Part shown: one piece after another, positions 1-7,463 of the stretch | How the letters are laid out: every line of letters begins with the position of its first letter | How positions within the stretch are numbered: position 1 is the first letter of the stretch | Origin: JAQVEM01 sp964556165 | GTDB lineage: Bacteria > Actinomycetota > Humimicrobiia > Humimicrobiales > Humimicrobiaceae | NCBI GenBank assembly: GCA_964556165.1 | Contig: CAZKVH010000025.1 | Span: 1-15,346 of the forward strand | Direction: 5' to 3' | Length of the DNA: 15,346 nt | The notes under the pieces: generated by a model | Seen by the model: only the letters and a program-made list of their open reading frames with translations | What the model was told of the DNA's origin: nothing | The model's database searches: none | Program-made: the position numbers and the translations under genes

Positions 1-26
1 GTTCTTTCAAATTTTTGTTTAGCCAT
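1..26 (-). CDS. tuf: Elongation factor Tu, N-terminal fragment (cut by window edge)
   Basis: Only the first eight codons and part of the ninth are present, reading MAKQKFER followed by the start of a Thr codon, which is the typical start of bacterial EF-Tu. The ATG is at 24-26, preceded by an AAAGGA Shine-Dalgarno at about 34-39. EF-Tu is the GTPase that delivers aminoacyl-tRNA to the ribosomal A site. Its place just after fusA, with a 46-base gap and no visible terminator, is the classical end of the str operon (rpsL-rpsG-fusA-tuf). A second tuf gene ends at the other edge of the window, so this genome probably has two copies. Identification rests on eight residues plus gene order. Confidence 0.88.
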
Positions 27-72
27 AATATATCCTTTCTATGGTTAAAAAGTTAGTTATCATAATTATAAT

Positions 73-2163
73 TTAAACCGCGATTTCACTTCCCTTAAAT
101 CTCTCTATGACTTTATCTGCAATCCTTCCCGGTGCAGGTTCGTATTTCTTAAACTGCATTGTAAAAGTAGCACGACCCTGTGTTCTGGACCTTACGTCAG
201 TAGCATATCCAAACATCTCTGCAAGTGGTACATCCGCTCTAATAATCCTATTTTTATTTCTTAACGTTACTGACAATATCTTTCCTCTTCTGGAATTAAG
301 GTCGCTTATCACATCTCCCATATATTCATCCGGAGCAACTACTTCGACATCCATTACCGGCTCCAGTAAAATTGGTAGACCTTTCTTCATTGCTTCTCTA
401 AAAGCCTTTGACCCCGCGATTTTAAAAGCTATTTCCGATGAATCAACTTCATGATACGATCCATCAAGGAGAGTAGCTTTAATATCGACAACCGGGTACC
501 CTGCTATCTCGCCACTCTGCATAGCACTTTCTATGCCCATTTCAACTGGCTTAATGAATTCCTTTGGTATAACACCGCCTTTTGTTTTATCTTCAAACTC
601 AAAACCCCTGCCATATGCATTCGGTTCAAAACGGACTATTACATGACCATACTGGCCTCTTCCGCCACTCTGCCTTACATATTTGCTCTCTACCTGGGCT
701 TCTTTCGTTATGGTCTCTCTATAAGATACCTCTGGTTTACCAACATTCGCACTTATTCCAAATTCACGAAGCAATCTATCAACGATAATTTCAAGATGAA
801 GTTCTCCCATACCCGAGATTATCGTCTGACCTGTCTCACTATCAACTTCCATCCTGAAGGTGGGGTCTTCCTCTGCCAATTTGGAAAGTGAAATGGATAA
901 TTTTTCCTGGTCAGCTTTTGTTTTTGGTTCAATAGCAATTGACAGCACCGGCTCGGGAAAAATAATTGATTCGTACTTTATTGGCTTGCCGGGCTCGCAG
1001 ATTGTATCACCTGTATTTACATTTTTCAGGCCAACGACAGCAACTATATCACCGCTGTGGGCTTCTTTTATCTCTTCCCTGCTATTTGCATGCATAACAA
1101 GTAGTTTGCTTATTCTGCTTTTCTTACCATTACTGGTATTCAAAACCTGAGACCCGCTGCCTAAAGTTCCGGAATAAATCCTTAAATAACTTAATCTACC
1201 CACGAAAGGGTCTGTTGTTATTTTAAATATTAAACCAGAAAAGTGTTCTTCATCGCTAACTTTTCTTGTAATCTCCATCTGATTATCAGGGTTAATCCCC
1301 ATGGGCAAGGGGATATCTATAGGTGAAGGCATAAAATCAACAACCGCATCCAGAAGAAACTGGACTCCCTTATTCTTAAAAGCTGCTCCGCATAATACAG
1401 GAACACCTTTAACATTTATCGTTATTTCTCTGATGGCAGCTTTTAATTCTTCTTCGGTTATCTCCAGATTTTCAACATATTTGTTTAATATATCATCATT
1501 ATAATTAGCAATATTTTCAATGAGCTCCTGTCTGTATTTTTCTGCAGTGGGTATAAGTTCTTCCGGTATGTCTTCATATTCAAATTTTATTCCCATTTCA
1601 TCTTTATATATAACAGCTCTCATGCTTAAAAGATCGATTATCCCGGTAAAGCCTTCTTCCTTTCCTACCGGAATCTGAATGGGCAACGGATTCGCGCCAA
1701 GTCTCGTCTTAATCATATCCAGAACATAATAAAAATCTGCCCCGTTCCTGTCCATCTTGTTCACAAAAGCAATTCTTGGAACATCGTATTTGTCAGCCTG
1801 TCTCCATACTGTTTCAGACTGTGGTTCTACTCCTCCAACTGCGCAAAATATACAGATCATACCATCAAGGACACGAAGTGACCTCTCAACTTCTACAGTG
1901 AAATCAACATGTCCGGGTGTGTCAATAATATTTACTTTATGGTCTTTCCAGAAACACGTTGTCGCAGCAGAGGTAATAGTTATTCCTCTTTCCTGCTCCT
2001 GTATCATCCAGTCCATTACTGCAGCACCATCGTGAACCTCTCCAATCTTATAAGTCTTGCCTGTATAATAAAGGATACGTTCCGTGGTCGTTGTCTTACC
2101 TGCATCTATATGTGCGGTTATACCAATATTCCTTATATTTTTTAATGAGACTTTCCTCGCCAT
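73..2163 (-). CDS. fusA: Elongation factor G (696 aa)
   Basis: EF-G is the cytoplasmic GTPase that drives translocation of tRNAs and mRNA on the ribosome, and takes part in ribosome recycling. All G motifs are visible: the P-loop AHIDAGKT at residues 17-24, the switch RGIT at 59-62, DTPGH at 81-85, NKMD at 135-138, and a CGAAFKN segment in the G5 region. The C-terminal domains follow, with SGMGELHLE and the RGQYGHV segment. The length is normal for the family. An in-frame GTG at 2170-2172 would add three residues, but that GTG is part of the AGGTGG Shine-Dalgarno serving the ATG at 2161-2163, so I use the ATG. The gene starts only two bases after the rpsG stop, which suggests translational coupling within the str operon. 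Confidence 0.98.
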   Translation of the reverse strand: MARKVSLKNIRNIGITAHIDAGKTTTTERILYYTGKTYKIGEVHDGAAVMDWMIQEQERGITITSAATTCFWKDHKVNIIDTPGHVDFTVEVERSLRVLDGMICIFCAVGGVEPQSETVWRQADKYDVPRIAFVNKMDRNGADFYYVLDMIKTRLGANPLPIQIPVGKEEGFTGIIDLLSMRAVIYKDEMGIKFEYEDIPEELIPTAEKYRQELIENIANYNDDILNKYVENLEITEEELKAAIREITINVKGVPVLCGAAFKNKGVQFLLDAVVDFMPSPIDIPLPMGINPDNQMEITRKVSDEEHFSGLIFKITTDPFVGRLSYLRIYSGTLGSGSQVLNTSNGKKSRISKLLVMHANSREEIKEAHSGDIVAVVGLKNVNTGDTICEPGKPIKYESIIFPEPVLSIAIEPKTKADQEKLSISLSKLAEEDPTFRMEVDSETGQTIISGMGELHLEIIVDRLLREFGISANVGKPEVSYRETITKEAQVESKYVRQSGGRGQYGHVIVRFEPNAYGRGFEFEDKTKGGVIPKEFIKPVEMGIESAMQSGEIAGYPVVDIKATLLDGSYHEVDSSEIAFKIAGSKAFREAMKKGLPILLEPVMDVEVVAPDEYMGDVISDLNSRRGKILSVTLRNKNRIIRADVPLAEMFGYATDVRSRTQGRATFTMQFKKYEPAPGRIADKVIERFKGSEIAV

Positions 2164-2165
2164 AT

Positions 2166-2636
2166 TTACCACCTGTAATGCGCAAATGCCCTGTTAGCCT
2201 CTGCCATTTTATGCAAATCTTCTTTCTTTTTAATACTGCTGCCGGTATTGCTTGCAGCATCAAGGATTTCCGCTGCCAGCCTTTCCGCCATAGTCTTTTC
2301 TTTCCTTTTAACTGCAAAATCTACTACCCATCTTATAGCAAGCGTATTCGCCCTTTCTGTTGATACTTCAACAGGTACCTGGTAAGTAGCACCTCCCACT
2401 CTCCTTGGTTTTACTTCTAAAACAGGCCTTACATTATCCAGACACTTATCAAGTACTTCTAACGGGTCCTCTTTTGTTTTTTCCTTGAGAATTTCAAGAC
2501 TTTTATAAACTATATTTTCTGTAACACTCTTTTTACCATCAACTAGAACCTTATTTATCAATTGAGTAATAATCCTGCTTTTATAAACAGGGTCTAATTT
2601 AATTTCTCTTCTTTGAGGCCTACCCTTTCTTGGCAT
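2166..2636 (-). CDS. rpsG: 30S ribosomal protein S7 (156 aa)
   Basis: S7 is a primary 16S rRNA-binding protein that nucleates assembly of the 30S head and lines the E site and mRNA exit channel. The protein begins MPRKGRPQRREI and contains the family signature in the stretch DPVYKSRI, with KPRRVGGATYQVPVEV in the middle; it ends AFAHYRW. The length of 156 aa matches the short bacterial form. The ATG at 2634-2636 has an AGGAG site seven bases upstream. The gap to rpsL is only 18 bases. That leaves no room for the long rpsL-rpsG intercistronic S7 repressor site known from E. coli, so any S7 feedback must act elsewhere. Confidence 0.98.
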   Translation of the reverse strand: MPRKGRPQRREIKLDPVYKSRIITQLINKVLVDGKKSVTENIVYKSLEILKEKTKEDPLEVLDKCLDNVRPVLEVKPRRVGGATYQVPVEVSTERANTLAIRWVVDFAVKRKEKTMAERLAAEILDAASNTGSSIKKKEDLHKMAEANRAFAHYRW

Positions 2637-2654
2637 CGTATAACTCCTTATAAA

Positions 2655-3026
2655 TTACTTTGGTTTTTTCGACCCATATCTGGAACGAGAAGATTTTCTA
2701 TCTTCAACTCCTGCCGTGTCCAGTGTCCCTCTTACAACCTTATATCTAACACCCGGCAGATCTTTTACTCTACCGCCTCTAACCAGAACTATGGAATGTT
2801 CCTGCAAATTATGACCAATCCCCGGAATGTACGCTGTAACTTCAGCTCCATTCGTAAGCCTCACTCTCGCAACCTTTCGCAATGCAGAATTAGGCTTTTT
2901 CGGGGTAGTAGTATACACTCTTATGCAAACACCCCTTTTTAAAGGATTTTCCTGCAAGGCAGGTGTTTTCCTCTTCTTTTTTAATCTATTTCTTCCCTTT
3001 TTTACCAGTTGACTTATAGTAGGCAT
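2655..3026 (-). CDS. rpsL: 30S ribosomal protein S12 (123 aa)
   Basis: S12 sits at the decoding centre of the small subunit and controls accuracy of tRNA selection. The start MPTISQLVKKGR, the central segment TTTPKKPNSALRK and the loop GGRVKDLPGVRYK are diagnostic. The two lysines whose replacement gives streptomycin resistance in other bacteria are both present, in PKKPNSA and RVKDLPG, so a sensitive, accuracy-normal S12 is expected. A GTG at 3042-3044 would extend the protein by six residues. The ATG at 3024-3026 matches the universal S12 start and has an AAAAGGT site close upstream, so I chose it. This is the first gene of the str group; a promoter and a small leader hairpin lie between it and rpoC. 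Confidence 0.97.
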   Translation of the reverse strand: MPTISQLVKKGRNRLKKKRKTPALQENPLKRGVCIRVYTTTPKKPNSALRKVARVRLTNGAEVTAYIPGIGHNLQEHSIVLVRGGRVKDLPGVRYKVVRGTLDTAGVEDRKSSRSRYGSKKPK

Positions 3027-3067
3027 AAATACCTTTTCTTCCACCCAAATTTAATAATAATATTTGA

Positions 3068-3103
3068 CCTCACAAAATGATTTATTTTGCACCTTTTTTG
3101 AGG
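3068..3103 (-). promoter_or_regulatory. Hairpin in the 5' leader of rpsL
   Basis: On the minus strand an outer stem CCTCA/TGAGG encloses an inner stem GCAAAAT/ATTTTGT (six Watson-Crick pairs plus one G-U) with a five-base loop; an eight-base bulge lies on the 5' side. It sits just downstream of the start predicted for the promoter at 3115-3143, so it would form at the very 5' end of the str mRNA. It has no U-tract and is not a terminator. It could stabilise the mRNA 5' end or bind a ribosomal protein such as S7; that is inference only. Confidence 0.4.
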
Positions 3104-3114
3104 CACGAAAAAAG

Positions 3115-3143
3115 AGATTATCATCTAAAAATTAAAATGTCAA
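3115..3143 (-). promoter_or_regulatory. Sigma-70-type promoter of the rpsL-rpsG-fusA-tuf group
   Basis: On the minus strand a perfect -35 box TTGACA (3138-3143) is followed after 17 bases by TAATCT (3115-3120). An overlapping GATAAT is closer to consensus but would leave a short 15-base spacer. It lies in the 157-base gap after rpoC and would place the RNA start near 3108, about 80 bases before the rpsL ATG. The str genes can therefore be expressed apart from rpoBC. I see no strong intrinsic terminator after rpoC, so read-through from rpoC is likely too. Confidence 0.65.
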
Positions 3144-3183
3144 CATAAAGAAACCGCTTTTCAAAGTCTTTTTTTTCCATATT

Positions 3184-6100
3184 CTAAATATTAATTTCTA
3201 TATCTTTCGTGTCTTCTCCCTCTGACTCCTGAAGGATTTCAATTTCATCCTTATCACCTTCCTTGTGACCTGGATACTCCAGCTCATAATCCCTGAAAGT
3301 TCCCATGCCTGTGCCGGCAGGTATAGCCTTACCAAGTATTACATTTTCCTTCAATCCGCTAAGGCCGTCCATTTTGTTTTCCAGAGCTGCGTCTGTTAAA
3401 ACTCTCGTTGTTTCCTGGAACGAAGCAGCTGAAAGGAAGCTATCGGTCACAAGAGAAGCCTTTGTTATACCCATTAAATTCTGTGTGGCAGTAGCTGGCT
3501 TCTTCATATTAGAAATCAACCTGTTATTCTCTTTCTCATATACAAGCCTGTCTACCAGCTGGCCCGGAAGGAAATCACTATCTCCCGGATCGTTTATAGT
3601 AACTTTCTTCAGCATCTGTCTTACTATTACCTCTATATGCTTATCGTTAATATCCACACCCTGGGCTTTATAAACATTCTGCACCTCTTTAACCAGATAT
3701 TGTTCACATTCCTTTATTCCATTGATTCTTAAAATATCATGCGGATTCTTTGGACCTTCGGTTAACTGGCTGCCGGCACTGACTGTACCGCCATTCTTTA
3801 CAGTTAACTTTGCCCTCGTCGGAATCTGGTAAATCTTTTCCTGTTTTCCATCCTTGCTCTTTATGGTAAGAATTCTAAACCTTGAATCCACATCCTCAAT
3901 TTCAACTTTTCCTGATATTTCTGCTATAAATGAATACTCTTTAGGCTTTCTTGCCTCAAATAGCTCCACTACCCTCGGCAAACCACTTGTGATATCTATT
4001 CCTTCAAAAGTTTTTTCATGTTTGTGAACATGGGTTTTTCTTTTTGCAGTTAAAATTAATTTTGCAAAAACTTCTCCAGCTTCAACATTTATCTTCTTGT
4101 TTATCTGTAATATTTCACCCTTAGGTATAATTACATCAACAATATCTCCCTCTTCCATCTGAACCTGGAATATTAACTTGTGCGGGATTTGTTCTATATT
4201 TATCTCAATAATATCTGCGGTGTCTTCTTTAGTAAAATCGGTCTTCTTTAAATTAAGCTCGGACAGCAATTCTTTTCTGAATATAAGCTTACCCTTAACA
4301 GGTGATTTTATCGATCTTTGAATAACTGTACTTGCCACACCACCTGTATGGAATGTACGCATTGTTAATTGTGTTCCTGGCTCGCCAATAGATTGGGCAG
4401 CTATAATACCCACAGCCTCACCAGTTTCAACCATCCTTCCTGTAGCAAGGTCTCTGCCGTAACACTTCTGGCAGACTCCTGACTCTGCTTTGCATGTCAT
4501 AACTGAACGTACTTCCACGCTTTCAATATTTGCATGGATAAATTTCTGTAAATGCTTTTCATCAATCTCTTCGCCGCTCTTTATTATATTTTTCCCTGTA
4601 TTGGGATTATTAACATCCTTAAGGCAGGTTCTTCCAACCAGATTGGTATTGGGTTCTCCTTCAAGTGTTAGAACATATAAGCTTATACCGTCCTCTGTAC
4701 CGCAGTCATTTACTCTTACCATGGTATCCTGTGCAACATCAACCAACCTTCTGGTTAGATATCCTGAATCTGCTGTTCTTAGTGCCGTATCGGCAAGACC
4801 CTGTCTTGCACCATGGGTGGAAATAAAATATTCAAGCACTGTAAGTCCCTCTCTAAAATTAGATTTTATAGGACTGTCTATAATGTCGCCTCTTGCATTG
4901 GCTACCAGACCACGCATACCGGCCAGCTGCCTCAACTGCTTAATATTTCCCCTTGCCCCGGAAGTAGCCATCATATAAACAGGATTAAACCTGTCAAAAT
5001 TTTTCTCCATGGCATTAGCTACACTCTCATTTGCCTGAGACCAGGTTTGAATTAGTTCCTGATGCCTTTCAAAATCAGTTATCAGACCCTGCTTGTAGTA
5101 CTCCTCGATTTTTTCCACTTTATTCTCTATCCTGCTTAAAATTTTTGACTTTTCAGGTGGCACATCTATATCATCTATACCTATAGTTAAACCGGAACGT
5201 GTTGAATATTTAAAGCCTATCTGCTTAATAGCATCCAGCGTTTCTATTACAACACTCTGAGGAAATCTGTTTATGCATTCAGCTATAATTCCTATAAGTT
5301 CTTTCTTTGAAACTTCCTTGTTCATGAACTTATAATCTTCCGGTAGTGATTGATTAAATATTATCCTTCCTGTTGTTGTCTTAATTACTCTATCTTCAAT
5401 CTTTACCTTAATTGGTGTATGCAGAGATATAAATCCATAATCATAATCTAAAAGCGCATCCTGCGGGTCACTATAAAATCTCTCTTTCCCATTTGATGTC
5501 TCCATTTCAGAAGTCAGGTAATATATCCCGAGAACCATATCCTGAGAAGGAACTACAACCGGTTCCCCGTTTGCCGGTGACAGTATATTATTAACAGAAA
5601 GCATTAAAATCATAGCCTCAGCTTTTGCTTCATTTGATAGAGGAACATGAACTGCCATCTGGTCACCATCAAAATCAGCATTAAAAGGGGGACAGACCAT
5701 CGGATGGATCTGTATTGCTTTACCTTCTACCAGTACTGGCATAAAAGCCTGTATTCCAAGACGGTGCAGAGTAGGTGCCCTGTTGAGTAATACAGGATGA
5801 TTCTTAATTACTTCTTCCAGTATATCCCAGACCTCATTGCTTTCCCTCTCTACCATAACCTTTGCACTTTTTATATTCTGGGCAAATCCTTCATCAACAA
5901 GTTTTTTCATAACAAAAGGTTTAAAAAGTTCCAGAGCTATTTTCTTGGGGAGACCACACTGCTCCAGCCTGAGATTGGGGTTAACCACAATAACAGACCT
6001 TCCGGAATAATCAACCCTCTTCCCTAGAAGATTCTGCCTGAATCTTCCCTGTTTCCCTTTTAACATATCACTTAAAGACTTGAGAGGCCTATTCCCTGCT

Positions 6101-7401
6101 CCTACAACTACTCTTCCTCTTCTCCCGTTATCGAACAATGCATCAACTGCTTCCTGTAACATCCTTTTTTCATTATTTATAATAATCTCGGGAGCATCCA
6201 GCTCCAGCAGCTTTTTAAGCCTGTTGTTTCTATTCAGAACTCTTCTATAAAGGTCATTCAAATCTGAAGTAGCAAATCTTCCGCCATCAAGCTGAACCAT
6301 CGGTCTTAAATCAGGCGGCAATACCGGGAGTACATCAAGAACCATATATTCTGGCTTATTATCTGAATCTATAAATGAAGATAGTATCTTTAACCTCTTT
6401 ATGCTCCTGCTTCTTTTCTGTCCTTTTGACTTCCTGATAACCTCTTTAAGCTCTTCTACTTCTTTTGCGCAATTAATACTTCTGAGCAGCTCTTTTATTG
6501 CTTCTGCTCCCATCCCGCCTTTAAAATACTGACCATAAGTTTCCTTCATCTTTTTAAATAAGGCTTCATCGGAAACCAGCATTTTCTCTTCCAGGTTAAA
6601 GAAAAAGGTGCTTGCTCTCTTTATGAGATCTATCTCTTCCTGGTATATTTCTTCTTCTTCTGCCAGAAGCATCTCAGTCTCTTTTACAATCTTTATTCTT
6701 TTTCCTTCAAGGTCTAATTCATCCTGGACTTCTTCTTCACTCTCTTCAACGCTGCCATCAACATTCGTCTTTTCGTCTGCGTCAAGAACATCCTCATCTT
6801 CTTCAGGCTCTATTAATTCACCCTCATCATTGGTTTCATAATTTTCGAGCATGAAATTATCTTTATTTAATTCTATTTCCTTCATCCTGCTCTCATGAGT
6901 ATCCTTTGCTTTGTCCAGGGCCTTCTGGTAAAGCCCCTTTATTTCCTCTTCCTCGGATTTTATTTTCTCCCTGTCTATACCTGTTATGATATAGGAATCA
7001 AAATAAAGAACTTTCTCCAGATCCTTTGGGCTTATGTCAAGAACATACCCCATCCTGCTCGGAACACCTTTAAAGAACCAGATGTGCGAAACCGGGGATG
7101 CGAGCTCAATATGTCCCATTCTTTCTCTTCTTACGCTTGCTCTCGTTACTTCAACTCCGCATCTCTCACAAATTATACCTTTGAATCTCACCCTTTTATA
7201 TTTTCCGCAGTAACATTCATAGTCTTTTGTAGGACCAAAAATCCTCTCACAGAAAAGGCCGTCTCTTTCAGGTTTAAGAGTTCTGTAATTTATGGTTTCA
7301 GGTTTTTTAACCTCTCCATTTGACCATGACCTTATCTTTTCCGGTGAGGCGAGCCCAATTTTTATCGCATCAAAATTGTTAACATCTACACTTACAACCA
7401 T
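3184..7401 (-). CDS. rpoC: DNA-directed RNA polymerase subunit beta' (1405 aa)
   Basis: Beta' forms the clamp and half of the active centre of RNA polymerase. The first zinc site is C63, C65, C78 and C81. The catalytic Mg-binding motif NADFDGD is at residues 574-580. The bridge-helix region around HGARQGLADTALRTADSG is at about 863-880. The second zinc site is C900, C970, C977 and C980. The trigger-loop region around AAQSIGEPGTQLTMRTFHTGG is at about 1001-1021. The protein is about 200 aa longer than the Bacillus form. Most of the excess is a highly charged Glu/Lys/Asp segment at about residues 141-287, between the zinc-ribbon region and the conserved QYFKGGMGAEAIKELL segment. Other lineages carry the beta' non-conserved domain at this place. 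A short acidic tail ends the protein. The ATG at 7399-7401 has a GGAGGT site nine bases upstream. It is cotranscribed with rpoB. Confidence 0.98.
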   Translation of the reverse strand: MVVSVDVNNFDAIKIGLASPEKIRSWSNGEVKKPETINYRTLKPERDGLFCERIFGPTKDYECYCGKYKRVRFKGIICERCGVEVTRASVRRERMGHIELASPVSHIWFFKGVPSRMGYVLDISPKDLEKVLYFDSYIITGIDREKIKSEEEEIKGLYQKALDKAKDTHESRMKEIELNKDNFMLENYETNDEGELIEPEEDEDVLDADEKTNVDGSVEESEEEVQDELDLEGKRIKIVKETEMLLAEEEEIYQEEIDLIKRASTFFFNLEEKMLVSDEALFKKMKETYGQYFKGGMGAEAIKELLRSINCAKEVEELKEVIRKSKGQKRSRSIKRLKILSSFIDSDNKPEYMVLDVLPVLPPDLRPMVQLDGGRFATSDLNDLYRRVLNRNNRLKKLLELDAPEIIINNEKRMLQEAVDALFDNGRRGRVVVGAGNRPLKSLSDMLKGKQGRFRQNLLGKRVDYSGRSVIVVNPNLRLEQCGLPKKIALELFKPFVMKKLVDEGFAQNIKSAKVMVERESNEVWDILEEVIKNHPVLLNRAPTLHRLGIQAFMPVLVEGKAIQIHPMVCPPFNADFDGDQMAVHVPLSNEAKAEAMILMLSVNNILSPANGEPVVVPSQDMVLGIYYLTSEMETSNGKERFYSDPQDALLDYDYGFISLHTPIKVKIEDRVIKTTTGRIIFNQSLPEDYKFMNKEVSKKELIGIIAECINRFPQSVVIETLDAIKQIGFKYSTRSGLTIGIDDIDVPPEKSKILSRIENKVEKIEEYYKQGLITDFERHQELIQTWSQANESVANAMEKNFDRFNPVYMMATSGARGNIKQLRQLAGMRGLVANARGDIIDSPIKSNFREGLTVLEYFISTHGARQGLADTALRTADSGYLTRRLVDVAQDTMVRVNDCGTEDGISLYVLTLEGEPNTNLVGRTCLKDVNNPNTGKNIIKSGEEIDEKHLQKFIHANIESVEVRSVMTCKAESGVCQKCYGRDLATGRMVETGEAVGIIAAQSIGEPGTQLTMRTFHTGGVASTVIQRSIKSPVKGKLIFRKELLSELNLKKTDFTKEDTADIIEINIEQIPHKLIFQVQMEEGDIVDVIIPKGEILQINKKINVEAGEVFAKLILTAKRKTHVHKHEKTFEGIDITSGLPRVVELFEARKPKEYSFIAEISGKVEIEDVDSRFRILTIKSKDGKQEKIYQIPTRAKLTVKNGGTVSAGSQLTEGPKNPHDILRINGIKECEQYLVKEVQNVYKAQGVDINDKHIEVIVRQMLKKVTINDPGDSDFLPGQLVDRLVYEKENNRLISNMKKPATATQNLMGITKASLVTDSFLSAASFQETTRVLTDAALENKMDGLSGLKENVILGKAIPAGTGMGTFRDYELEYPGHKEGDKDEIEILQESEGEDTKDIEINI

Positions 7402-7430
7402 ATAAAAAATACCTCCAGATTAATTAAACC

Positions 7431-7452
7431 AAAACCAGGTCATACCGGTTTT
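7431..7452 (-). other. Hairpin between rpoB and rpoC
   Basis: On the minus strand AAAACCGG and CTGGTTTT pair over eight positions (one G-U) around a six-base loop. It lies in the 62-base gap between the rpoB stop and the rpoC ribosome-binding site. The downstream sequence GGTTTAATTAATC is not a U-tract, so a terminator is unlikely. It could be a processing or mRNA-stability element, or chance. Confidence 0.3.
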
Positions 7453-7463
7453 TTATAATTATT

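Noticed and set aside
107..2145. Several plus-strand open frames of 67-146 codons opposite fusA
   Set aside because: They are antisense to an intact, fully conserved EF-G gene, have no recognisable domains and are shadows of its codon use.
2096..2317. A 73-codon minus-strand open frame overlapping rpsG
   Set aside because: It is another frame of rpsG and the fusA start; the rpsG frame is conserved end to end.
3144..3183. Possible terminator directly after rpoC
   Set aside because: A- and T-runs are present but no stem longer than a few pairs forms before them, so I did not call a terminator.
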